A stretch of 64,000 nt of DNA. It comes from an uncultured Bacteroidales bacterium (GTDB taxonomy: Bacteria > Bacteroidota > Bacteroidia > Bacteroidales > Muribaculaceae). The stretch lies in assembly GCA_902792435.1 (NCBI GenBank), contig CADAZN010000007.1, forward strand, positions 62,001 through 126,000, written 5' to 3'. Position 1 is the stretch's first letter, and the number at the start of each line of letters is the position of its first letter. Shown in pieces: positions 35,687-43,204 of the stretch. Under the pieces are notes generated by a model that saw only the letters and a program-made list of their open reading frames with translations, did not search any database and was not told where the DNA came from. A program made the translations under genes and the position numbers.

Positions 35687-36739
35687 ATGATTATGAAAAT
35701 TTTTAATATATTAAGTTCCCTAGCACTCTTGGTGACACTAACAACTGCATGTGCTGTGAATGACCCATTTGCCGATAACATGGAGATTGGCCAGGTGGTG
35801 CCCACTGTGACATGGGAACTCAGCGATGTGGCCAAGGCAGGTGGATATGTCAACTTCAAGGCAAAGTACTACACCAGCGACGACCACACTATCGACCACA
35901 GCGAGGTGTGGGCCTTGGTAACCCGCACCACCGAGGCCTCGGCAACTTGTCGCTTGACCACTTCATTGTCCTATACTAAAACAGTGAGTGGTACCGATAC
36001 CGTTCGCAACTTTGTAAGATATGCGAGCTATCCTCACAACAAGGCCGAGTGGGATGGGCACGAGTATGTGCTTGTTGATTCTTTCCCAGTGTCGGCAACA
36101 CTTGCTCCAGTCAATTGGGTAGAGCCCAAGGAGTTTGATGAGGAGCGCTTCGACATGTATTATCCCGCAACTTTCAAGCAAGAGTTTATCGACCATGTGG
36201 TAAATTACTTGACAAGAGACAGCGCTTACTACAACGACTTGCGCAACATCTACATCAACTACGACTTCACTGCTGAGCAGTTTGAGCAGCTCAATGCCAA
36301 GTATGGATTCTCAATCCCCACCGAGACCGAGAGCGGCAATAAGAGCGACCTGTGGTTTGTGAATGCCGATGTTGTAGACCATTACTACTATATTACTGTT
36401 GATGATGCCGGAGTAAAGGTTGAGCATGAGATAGATACTCCCGATCAGGCTCCTGCCGGAGTCAATGTGTATGAAGTCTACCAGTCATCTGATTGGGTTT
36501 ACAGTCGCTACAGCGACGACACTGGTGGACGCATCACTTCGGTTCGCAAGGAGTATATGCCTTATTGGAAAGATCTCATCAGCCAAATTCCTTTTAAGGA
36601 CTGGATTTTAAATCAAAGCAATAACCAGTATAGTATAGTATTTACTCGCAACTACATCCTTTATCCTGTTTTCCAAGTCTTTGACGAGACGGGCAAGATG
36701 GGTAAGGACACTGAGACCAAAGCTATTAAACTCAACTAA
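35687..36739 (+). CDS. Surface lipoprotein of the susCD operon, uncharacterised
   Basis: About 350 residues starting at 35687 (MIMKIFNILSSLALLVTLTTAC); upstream in-frame ATG at 35651 gives a poor signal. Lipobox LTTAC followed by AVNDPFADN. The N-terminal part after the lipobox is beta-rich (TVTWELSDVAKAGGYVNFKAKYY), possibly an Ig-like domain; the rest is mixed and Tyr-rich. I do not recognise the family. Position between susD and a PKD lipoprotein indicates an accessory surface glycan- or ligand-binding protein. Confidence 0.75.
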   Translation: MIMKIFNILSSLALLVTLTTACAVNDPFADNMEIGQVVPTVTWELSDVAKAGGYVNFKAKYYTSDDHTIDHSEVWALVTRTTEASATCRLTTSLSYTKTVSGTDTVRNFVRYASYPHNKAEWDGHEYVLVDSFPVSATLAPVNWVEPKEFDEERFDMYYPATFKQEFIDHVVNYLTRDSAYYNDLRNIYINYDFTAEQFEQLNAKYGFSIPTETESGNKSDLWFVNADVVDHYYYITVDDAGVKVEHEIDTPDQAPAGVNVYEVYQSSDWVYSRYSDDTGGRITSVRKEYMPYWKDLISQIPFKDWILNQSNNQYSIVFTRNYILYPVFQVFDETGKMGKDTETKAIKLN

Positions 36740-36755
36740 AAACATCACCCGGGTT

Positions 36756-38468
36756 ATGAAAACACTAAAAAATATAGCATTAATGGCATTGATGGTGATG
36801 TCCATGGCATCCTGTGTGGAAAAAGAGCCAGCCTATGGCAACTTCCCAGGAAAAGATGTTGACTTCACCTACAATGTCGACGGAGATGAATATACTCTCG
36901 ATTTCTATGTGGTGTCGACAATCAAGTTTAACAACACCAGCTCAGCGACTGGCAATGTGACTTGGGACTTTGGTGATGGCTCAACGTCGATTGACCAGAA
37001 CCCAACTCACAAGTATGCTAAAGCTGGCATCTACAATGTGACCTTGACTGTTGACGGAGTGGGAAAGCAGACCTATCCACTGCTTATCTACGACATTGCG
37101 CCAGTGCTGAGCGTGAAAGAGCAGAGTGCCGAGACCGTTGTTATCAACGATGTGACGGTGCTGCTCGATATTGCTCTGCCTAACCCTGAGGATCTGGAGT
37201 GCAAATACATTTGGAAGTTCCCCGAGGGCACTTCGCTCGAAGATGGCACTCCCATCACCGATTTCACAGGCTATAGCCACAGTGATGGCACAGTCGACAA
37301 TCCTGGCAAGCTCCGTTTCAAGAACATCGGTTCTCAGAAGATTGAGCTGCAAACTTGGTTTGATATCAATGGCGAGAACCGTCGTCTCGAGGACAGCTAC
37401 GTCAATGTGCAGGTGGGCTCGTCGATTCCTTGCCCCACTCTTTACTATGCTGTGAAAGGTGGCAACATCAAGGCCTACAAGCTTGTTGATATGAGTCAGC
37501 TTCCTGCAGGAACAAAGAATATGCCATTTGATATGGGTGTAAGCTCAGGCAACATGCCCACCACCCTTGTGTTTGCAACAGTTGAGAACAAGGACTATGT
37601 TTACATCCTTGATTGTGGCAAGCAGTACTACTATGTCAACGATGAGAACGGCGTGCTGGGTGATGGCAAGATTAGCGTTATGACTGCCGATGGCACCGAT
37701 GTGAGCACTATGGTTTCCAACGTGGGAGGTCAGGCATTTAATGACCCATTCCAGGGATTCAGCGACGGCACCTACCTCTATTACACCGATCGCAACACTG
37801 GCATTCGTCGATTGCCACTCACCACGCGTGGCGAGCGTGAGTCTACAGTGTTCTCAAGCACTGCTGGCTACTTCTGTGTGAACAACATGCTCCAGTACTA
37901 TGGCAACGGCATTGCCTATGGTGCTATCCACACAGGCCTGCTGCAAGACCGCAGTGGCACCTTCTGGTGGGGCAAGAACTACTCGGGTAACGGTATTTAC
38001 CGCTTCCGCACAAGCGACATTGGCGAGGCTTCTTCAACTAAGCCTGGTCCCATCCCATTCCCAATCGTGCTGCAAGCCACTCAGCCTCGCGCCTTCACTC
38101 TCGACGAAGACTTGGGCAACCTCTATGTGTGGATGTGCAAGGGCGGAACTCCGGGTCCTGGGTTTACTTGCTATCCATTGCCCGGTCCCAGCAGTGGCTT
38201 AGATTATGACCAGTACACAACCTTCGTTAACATGGAGGCCGATCCCGAGAACACTACTGCCGACGAAGGCGTTTACACCACCCAGTTTGCTGTGGATGCT
38301 GCAACTCACTTCGTTTACTTTGGCTTCCGTGCCGCCACAACCGAGAAGAACTACACAACAGGTTTGAAGTACTTCAATCCCACAAGTAAGCAAATTGTTG
38401 ATTTCAACGGCAACAATGAGCGCATCCTGGGATTGTGCATCAATCCTCGCGAGACCTATTTGTTCTAA
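36756..38468 (+). CDS. PKD domain lipoprotein of the susCD operon
   Basis: About 570 residues from the ATG at 36756 (MKTLKNIALMALMVMSMASC), 16 bp after the preceding gene. Lipobox SMASC. A PKD domain lies at about 45-115 (VTWDFGDGSTSIDQNPTHKY, AGIYNVTLTV), then a second Ig/PKD-like unit. The C-terminal two thirds have propeller-like repeats with aromatic residues (DGTYLYYTDRNTGIRRLPL). PKD-like lipoproteins in the fourth position of SusCD operons are common in Bacteroidetes and bind the imported ligand at the surface. Ends in a strong terminator. Confidence 0.85.
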   Translation: MKTLKNIALMALMVMSMASCVEKEPAYGNFPGKDVDFTYNVDGDEYTLDFYVVSTIKFNNTSSATGNVTWDFGDGSTSIDQNPTHKYAKAGIYNVTLTVDGVGKQTYPLLIYDIAPVLSVKEQSAETVVINDVTVLLDIALPNPEDLECKYIWKFPEGTSLEDGTPITDFTGYSHSDGTVDNPGKLRFKNIGSQKIELQTWFDINGENRRLEDSYVNVQVGSSIPCPTLYYAVKGGNIKAYKLVDMSQLPAGTKNMPFDMGVSSGNMPTTLVFATVENKDYVYILDCGKQYYYVNDENGVLGDGKISVMTADGTDVSTMVSNVGGQAFNDPFQGFSDGTYLYYTDRNTGIRRLPLTTRGERESTVFSSTAGYFCVNNMLQYYGNGIAYGAIHTGLLQDRSGTFWWGKNYSGNGIYRFRTSDIGEASSTKPGPIPFPIVLQATQPRAFTLDEDLGNLYVWMCKGGTPGPGFTCYPLPGPSSGLDYDQYTTFVNMEADPENTTADEGVYTTQFAVDAATHFVYFGFRAATTEKNYTTGLKYFNPTSKQIVDFNGNNERILGLCINPRETYLF

Positions 38469-38495
38469 GCAGGATTGTTGCTGATTACAGCTAAA

Positions 38496-38531
38496 AAAAC
38501 ACCCCGTCGCAATTAAGCGGCGGGGTGTTTT
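38496..38531. terminator. Bidirectional terminator between PKD lipoprotein and DUF4465 genes
   Basis: 15-bp stem with one G-T pair (38496-38510 with 38517-38531), 6-nt loop. TTTT ends it on the plus strand and a seven-T run (38499-38493) on the minus strand, so it serves both convergent genes. Confidence 0.9.
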
Positions 38532-38552
38532 GTGTTGTTTAAGTAGAATGAA

Positions 38553-39530
38553 TTACTTCATCATCTTGCTAGTTGAGTGAGTGCCATCGGTGTAGGTTTT
38601 AACCACGATGTTCACACCATTAAATGGAGTAGCGCTCTCAATACCTGCGAGGTTGACATATTTCACGCTGGCAACTTCCTTGCTTGTGTTGACATTCTTA
38701 ATAGCTGTTGCTGTATCATTCACTTGGAACTTATCCATGCAGAAGTAAGCAGAAGTGTTCATGCCGTAAGCACCGGTGTCAGTTGAGTTCATAGTGAAAT
38801 AAACGCTCTCAACCTCGCCCAGGCTTGACAGGTCGAAGAATGTCCAGTCGTTGAGGGCCTTGAGCTCACCGTTGGTGAACTCAACGAGCTTGATGCTAGT
38901 AGTAGCCTCGTTGCCTTCTGCGTCAACGCCATGGGCAATAAGCTCAAAGTAGTCACCCTCCTCAAAAGCGCGACCGAAGCCATCGCCATGCTCGCAGCCA
39001 TAGTAAGGCCAAGGATGGTTGCAAACATACACACCTGCGGGCTTGAAGGTGGTGTTGCCTTCGGAGTCAACATACATCACCTGGTTGGTTGGATCCTCGC
39101 TCCAAGAACCCCAGTAACCTACAATGTAAGGCTGAGCTGGGTCAGCAGTTACTGTACCATCCTCGTTGATGACGCAGCCACCACCTGCCATGCAGCCACC
39201 ATATTTAACTGTCCATCCATCGCTTGAACCAGATTGTCCATAGTCGGTGATGTCGCCACCAATAGCTGGGCAGAAACCATCCCAATAGTAGCCACCCCAT
39301 GACGAGCCTTCACCACCGATGAGGTGTGAGAGCAAGAACTCGCCATTCTCGTCGCCAAATTCCATCCAAGTGTAGTCGGCGTCATTGTAGCACTCAGTCC
39401 AAATGCCATTCTCGTTGTACTCTAGTGAAGTTGGGTTCACTGGCTTGTTCAAGTCAAGTGTGATAACACCAGCCATTGCTGCCGAAGCAGTCAGAGCAAC
39501 TGCTGCAAAAAGTGTAAAAATTTTCTTCAT
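38553..39530 (-). CDS. DUF4465 family secreted protein, apparently under B12 riboswitch control
   Basis: A 325-residue exported protein. Signal peptide 1-20 (MKKIFTLFAAVALTASAAMA). Residues about 21-255 match the DUF4465 family: ECYNDADYTWMEFGDENGEF, GGYYWDGFCPAIGGDITDYG, FELIAHGVDAEGNEATTSIK, VYFTMNSTDTGAYGMNTSAYFC. Aromatic and Cys rich. The last 60 residues, starting VKYVNLAGIESATPFNGVNI, look like a C-terminal sorting-type tail seen in Bacteroidales. No promoter box is visible in the 51 bp upstream, and a cobalamin riboswitch lies on the same strand about 200 bp upstream, so expression is probably repressed by B12. A role in binding cobamides or a precursor at the surface is inferred from the riboswitch only. 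Confidence 0.85.
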   Translation of the reverse strand: MKKIFTLFAAVALTASAAMAGVITLDLNKPVNPTSLEYNENGIWTECYNDADYTWMEFGDENGEFLLSHLIGGEGSSWGGYYWDGFCPAIGGDITDYGQSGSSDGWTVKYGGCMAGGGCVINEDGTVTADPAQPYIVGYWGSWSEDPTNQVMYVDSEGNTTFKPAGVYVCNHPWPYYGCEHGDGFGRAFEEGDYFELIAHGVDAEGNEATTSIKLVEFTNGELKALNDWTFFDLSSLGEVESVYFTMNSTDTGAYGMNTSAYFCMDKFQVNDTATAIKNVNTSKEVASVKYVNLAGIESATPFNGVNIVVKTYTDGTHSTSKMMK

Positions 39531-39581
39531 AAAAAAGTGATTTTAATTGTGAATAATATAATAATTAATGTGAATAACGTT

Positions 39582-39686
39582 TCAATGAGTGGGGGAGGGG
39601 TACACAAAGGTAGCCTCTTGAGCCGGTGCGAGCCCAAGAAACAAGCAGATAAAAGCCAGCATTGTTATGGCAATTCTCTTTAACAT
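39582..39686 (-). CDS. 34-residue ORF consisting of a signal peptide, between B12 riboswitch and DUF4465 gene
   Basis: Minus-strand ATG at 39686, TGA at 39584-39582. It encodes an almost pure signal peptide (MLKRIAITMLAFICLFLGLA) plus a 14-residue tail, PAQEATFVYPSPTH. The start lies 5 nt after a small hairpin (39692-39714) that may be part of the riboswitch expression platform. Either a leader peptide or the remnant of a deleted outer-membrane receptor gene such as btuB. No further sequence of such a gene remains in the 51 bp before DUF4465. Confidence 0.5.
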   Translation of the reverse strand: MLKRIAITMLAFICLFLGLAPAQEATFVYPSPTH

Positions 39687-39727
39687 AACTCTTTAACCCC
39701 GTTAGTCAGTTAAATAATCGTTCTTCA

Positions 39728-39985
39728 ATTTGGCAGGTTTTCTGACTCGTTCCACCACCTCTTTTCGCGAGGCTCAAGTATTGCTTGTAACTAACGAACT
39801 TGTTCCTTGTTACTTATTACTTCTTCCTTGAATGTGCTGCCTTCCCATTGCGCTGGGCAACAGTGGCTTAAATGGTGTAGCACATGGCGTCTTTAGGAAC
39901 TCACAGCAGCGTGGTCTGTCCAGGATTCTCACCTGGTTCCCTATTACCTGAGGAGCAAAGCCTAAGCTCCTCAGCACCAAAATGT
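39728..39985 (-). promoter_or_regulatory. Cobalamin (B12) riboswitch
   Basis: Minus-strand RNA element. It contains the conserved core AGGGAACCAGGTGAGAATCC, then GACAGACCACGCTGCTGTGAG, the GCCACTG segment, TGGGAAGGC, and the B12 box GAGTCAGAAAACCTGCC at its 3' end (39732-39748). The 5' part holds a stable GAGGAGC / GCTCCTC hairpin. The order and spacing match AdoCbl riboswitches. It is transcribed from the TATCTTTG box at 39997-39990 and reads into the 34-codon ORF and the DUF4465 gene. A 6-bp hairpin TTTAAC/GTTAAA (39692-39714) close to the ORF start could control translation. Confidence 0.92.
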
Positions 39986-39989
39986 GCTG

Positions 39990-39997
39990 CAAAGATA
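39990..39997 (-). promoter_or_regulatory. -7 box for the riboswitch transcript
   Basis: TATCTTTG on the minus strand directly before the aptamer. No -33 TTTG recognised. Confidence 0.5.
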
Positions 39998-40136
39998 ATA
40001 CTTTTTTTATTTATAGCTTGAATACTAGCCATTTTTTTGCTTTATGGATAATTTCTATATACTCTAGATAGTAGATTCTTAGAGCTGCATTTTTTGATTT
40101 TTAGACAAGAATGGCGCTTATATAAAAAATAATGTG

Positions 40137-40144
40137 TAACTTTG
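40137..40144 (+). promoter_or_regulatory. -7 box of glyS
   Basis: TAACTTTG, 46 nt before the glyS ATG; no clear -33 element. Confidence 0.5.
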
Positions 40145-40190
40145 CAGTTTGTAAAAATTATTGATTTTATAAAATTCTATTATATAAGAA

Positions 40191-41744
40191 ATGGCACAGA
40201 ACGAAGACGTTTTCAAGAAAATTGTTTCGCATTGCAAGGAGTATGGGTTTGTGTTCCCGTCTAGTGAGATTTACGACGGCCTGGGCGCAGTGTATGACTA
40301 CGGCCAGAATGGCGTTGAGTTAAAGAACAATATCAAGCGCTACTGGTGGGAGGCGATGACCTTGTTGCACGAGAACATCGTGGGCATCGACTCGGCGGTG
40401 TTTATGCACCCCACTATCTGGAAGGCCAGTGGCCATGTCGACGCTTTTAACGATCCATTGATTGACAACCGCGACAGCAAGAAGCGTTACCGTGCCGACG
40501 TTCTCATCGAGGACCAGCTTGCCAAGATTGAGGAGAAGATGGACAAAGAGGTGGCTAAAGCCAAGAAGCGCTTTGGCGACAGCTTCGACGAGGCGATGTT
40601 CCGCCAGACAAATCCCCGCGTGCTTGCCAACAAGGCCAAGTGGGACGAGCTTCACAGCCGCTTTGAGAAAGCTATGAACGACAATAACCTCGAGGAACTC
40701 AAGCAAATCATCCTTGACTACGAGATTGTCGACCCCATCAGTGGCACACGCAACTGGACCGACGTGCGTCAGTTCAACCTCATGTTCAAGACCCAGATGG
40801 GTAGCAGCAGCGACAACACTATGGACGTGTATCTGCGTCCCGAGACTGCTCAGGGAATCTTTGTGAACTTCCTCAACGTTCAAAAGACCGGCCGCATGCG
40901 TCTTCCTTTCGGTATCGCACAGATTGGTAAGGCGTTCCGCAACGAGATTGTGGCTCGCCAGTTTGTGTTCCGCATGCGTGAGTTTGAGCAGATGGAGATG
41001 CAATTCTTCGTTCGTCCTGGCGAGGAGCTCAAGTGGTTTGAGGTGTGGAAAGAAAACCGTCTTAAGTGGCACAAGGCATTGGGTCTGGGCGACGAGAAGT
41101 ATCGCTTCCACGACCACGAGAAGCTTGCCCATTATGCCAACGCCGCCACCGACATCGAGTTCCAGATGCCTTTCGGCTTCAAGGAGGTGGAGGGTATCCA
41201 CAGCCGCACCAACTTCGACCTGTCGCAGCACGAGAAATACAGCGGCAAGAAGATACAGTACTTCGATCCCGAGCTGAACGAGAGCTACACTCCTTACGTC
41301 ATCGAGACATCGATTGGCGTGGACCGCATGTTCCTCTCGGTGATGTGCTCGAGCTACGAGGAGCAGCAGCTTGAGGGTGGCGACACCCGCGTGGTGCTTC
41401 ACCTGCCCAAGGCTTTGGCTCCTGTTAAGTGTGCCATCCTTCCTCTAGTGCGCAAGGACGGAATGCCCGACAAGGCACGCGAGATTATGGATATGCTCAA
41501 GTTTGATTTCGCTTGCCGTTATGACGAGAAGGATAGCGTTGGCAAGCGCTACCGCCGCATGGATGCAATAGGCACTCCCTATTGTATCACTATCGACGGT
41601 CAGACCCTCGAGGACAACACCGTTACACTGCGCGACCGCGACACCATGGAGCAGCAGCGTGTTGCCATCGACCAGCTGCCCGCCATCATTGGTGAGGCCT
41701 GCAGCTTAAATAACCTGCTCAAGTCGAATGCAAGTAGCAAGTAA
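40191..41744 (+). CDS. glyS: Glycyl-tRNA synthetase (dimeric class II type)
   Basis: A 517-residue class II synthetase of the homodimeric type rather than the alpha2beta2 GlyQ/GlyS type. Motifs visible: YGFVFPSSEIYDGLGAVYDY near the N-terminus, motif 2 around FGIAQIGKAFRNEI and REFEQMEMQFF, motif 3 ETSIGVDRMFLSVM. The insertion about 95-160 is charged and helical, normal for the family. C-terminal anticodon-binding domain about 400-505 (KCAILPLVRKDGMPDKAREI). Full length, own promoter; an FKBP lipoprotein gene follows 47 bp downstream. Confidence 0.95.
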   Translation: MAQNEDVFKKIVSHCKEYGFVFPSSEIYDGLGAVYDYGQNGVELKNNIKRYWWEAMTLLHENIVGIDSAVFMHPTIWKASGHVDAFNDPLIDNRDSKKRYRADVLIEDQLAKIEEKMDKEVAKAKKRFGDSFDEAMFRQTNPRVLANKAKWDELHSRFEKAMNDNNLEELKQIILDYEIVDPISGTRNWTDVRQFNLMFKTQMGSSSDNTMDVYLRPETAQGIFVNFLNVQKTGRMRLPFGIAQIGKAFRNEIVARQFVFRMREFEQMEMQFFVRPGEELKWFEVWKENRLKWHKALGLGDEKYRFHDHEKLAHYANAATDIEFQMPFGFKEVEGIHSRTNFDLSQHEKYSGKKIQYFDPELNESYTPYVIETSIGVDRMFLSVMCSSYEEQQLEGGDTRVVLHLPKALAPVKCAILPLVRKDGMPDKAREIMDMLKFDFACRYDEKDSVGKRYRRMDAIGTPYCITIDGQTLEDNTVTLRDRDTMEQQRVAIDQLPAIIGEACSLNNLLKSNASSK

Positions 41745-41791
41745 TTAGTATTAAGTAACAAGGATTGCAATCCACGACAAATAATAAACCG

Positions 41792-42340
41792 ATGAAGAAG
41801 TTTCCTTTTATTTTAATTGTTGCGGCGGTGATGGGAGTCATGTTCTCATCTTGTTTCAAGGAAGATGATGAGGACAAGTATGCCGATTGGAGAGACTTGA
41901 ATGTTCTTTGGTATTTATCCCAGGCCGATCTCACCGAGGGTGATGGCAAATACTACACTGCTGTGAAAGCGCCATGGGATCCCAATGGCGAAGTTCTCAT
42001 TCACTGGTTTAACGATACAACCAAGACCAAGAACAACTTAAAGCCTAAGTTCACTTCTATGGTCGATGTGAAATATCATCTTCGCTTGTACGACGGAACA
42101 CCCATCGACTCGTCTTATCTGAGCACTTCGCCTGCCGATAGCATTTTCCGATGCAGGCTTAATAGTGGCGTGATTGAGGGATGGGCTGTTGCTATTCCCA
42201 AAATGCACATTGGAGATAGCTGCCGTGTTTTAATTCCTTACAACTTGGGCTACGGAACAACAGCTAGTGGCGATATCAAGCCATTCAGTACGTTACAGTT
42301 TGATATTAAGCTGAAGGGTATTCCTGCCTATGAACAATAA
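41792..42340 (+). CDS. FKBP-type peptidyl-prolyl isomerase lipoprotein
   Basis: About 182 residues from the ATG at 41792 (MKKFPFILIVAAVMGVMFSSC), lipobox MFSSC. The C-terminal domain about 75-180 has the FKBP fold: VDVKYHLRLYDGTPIDSSYL, VIEGWAVAIPKMHIGDSCRV, IPYNLGYGTTASGDIKPFST. The GYG and P-x-STL elements are the usual active-site loop. Periplasmic protein-folding helper. Probably co-transcribed with glyS and closed by the terminator at 42401. Confidence 0.88.
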   Translation: MKKFPFILIVAAVMGVMFSSCFKEDDEDKYADWRDLNVLWYLSQADLTEGDGKYYTAVKAPWDPNGEVLIHWFNDTTKTKNNLKPKFTSMVDVKYHLRLYDGTPIDSSYLSTSPADSIFRCRLNSGVIEGWAVAIPKMHIGDSCRVLIPYNLGYGTTASGDIKPFSTLQFDIKLKGIPAYEQ

Positions 42341-42400
42341 GCTCTGCTCTACATGGAGTTGAGTTCTATTGCTCAGCTCAATCAGGAGCTTATAGCTAAA

Positions 42401-42440
42401 AAAACTGGAAGTCTTTTATGGACTTCCAGTTTTGTTTTTT
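42401..42440. terminator. Terminator between FKBP and Cys-rich genes
   Basis: 13-bp perfect stem (42401-42413 with 42421-42433), 7-nt loop, GTTTTTT on the plus strand. On the minus strand the arm ends in TTTT, so it may also stop the convergent gene. Confidence 0.88.
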
Positions 42441-42454
42441 ATCGCGATTGTTAA

Positions 42455-42967
42455 TTATTTGCAGCAAGCTTCGGGGTTAGCTTTGCATTTTTCTTTACCG
42501 CAGCTAGCGTCTTTCTTGCAGGCGCCTTCCTTGCAGCAAGGGCTCTTGTGGTCGCATTCGCCTTTCTGCTCGCAATCTTTGCAGTCGGCTTTTTCTCCCT
42601 TGCACTCAGCTTTGCCTTTGAACTCTTTTAACTGCATTTTGTCGGCCTTGTTTTTGCCAAATAATTGTTTTTTGCCACCCTTCATTTGAGCCTTGTCGCA
42701 AGCCTTTGCCTCTTTGCACTCAACTTTCTTGTCGCAAGCTTTGGCGTCTTTGCACTCAACTTTCTTGTCACAAGCTTTAGCGTCCTTGCACTCAGCCTTT
42801 GCCTCGTCGCAAGCCTTCTCACAAGCTTTTTCAGCAACCTTTGCTACTTTCTCGGTTTTAGCGATTTTTTTGGTTCTGATTCTTTTGGCCTTTGCTTCGG
42901 CATCAAAACCAGTTGTCAATCCCATTACCAGTGCGCCAACGCACATCAATGCTAAAATTTTCTTCAT
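42455..42967 (-). CDS. Secreted lysine/cysteine-rich repeat protein
   Basis: A 170-residue protein with a signal peptide (MKKILALMCVGALVMGLTTG). The mature part has 19 cysteines and many lysines. The first half has a tandem 11-residue repeat of the form CDKKVECKDAKA, three units; the second half has CKGEKADCKDCEQKGEC and two CC pairs. The Cys spacing varies between 1 and 6. Candidate roles are metal binding or disulfide-rich structure; the repeats also resemble low-complexity proteins formed by codon expansion. The 5' untranslated region is about 90 nt from a good promoter. No family recognised. Confidence 0.75.
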   Translation of the reverse strand: MKKILALMCVGALVMGLTTGFDAEAKAKRIRTKKIAKTEKVAKVAEKACEKACDEAKAECKDAKACDKKVECKDAKACDKKVECKEAKACDKAQMKGGKKQLFGKNKADKMQLKEFKGKAECKGEKADCKDCEQKGECDHKSPCCKEGACKKDASCGKEKCKANPEACCK

Positions 42968-43065
42968 TTTATTTAAGTTTTATGCACCCCCACAATGGGA
43001 GTAGCGGTTTAACATAAAAATCAAAATTTAGACTAAATTAAAACTCTGATTGTCAATTGTCATCG

Positions 43066-43095
43066 CAAAGATAATTATAAATTATGAATATGCAA
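43066..43095 (-). promoter_or_regulatory. Promoter of the Cys-rich protein gene
   Basis: Minus strand TTG (43095-43093), 19-nt spacer, TATCTTTG (43073-43066). Confidence 0.65.
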
Positions 43096-43122
43096 TAATA
43101 GGGTTGTGTTTATTAACGTTTT

Positions 43123-43153
43123 TTTGTTGATTCAAATTATTTACATACCTTTA
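43123..43153 (+). promoter_or_regulatory. Promoter of the amylase gene
   Basis: TTTG at 43123-43126, 19-nt spacer, TACCTTTA at 43146-43153 (last base differs from the consensus). The ATG at 43205 follows after 51 nt. Confidence 0.55.
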
Positions 43154-43204
43154 CAACCTCAAGGCAAAAAATGTGCTTGTAAATAATAACCAAATAATAA
43201 TTTC

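Noticed and set aside
40320-41402. 360-codon minus-strand open frame opposite glyS
   Set aside because: Shadow of the conserved glycyl-tRNA synthetase frame; translation is low-complexity Leu/Val/His.
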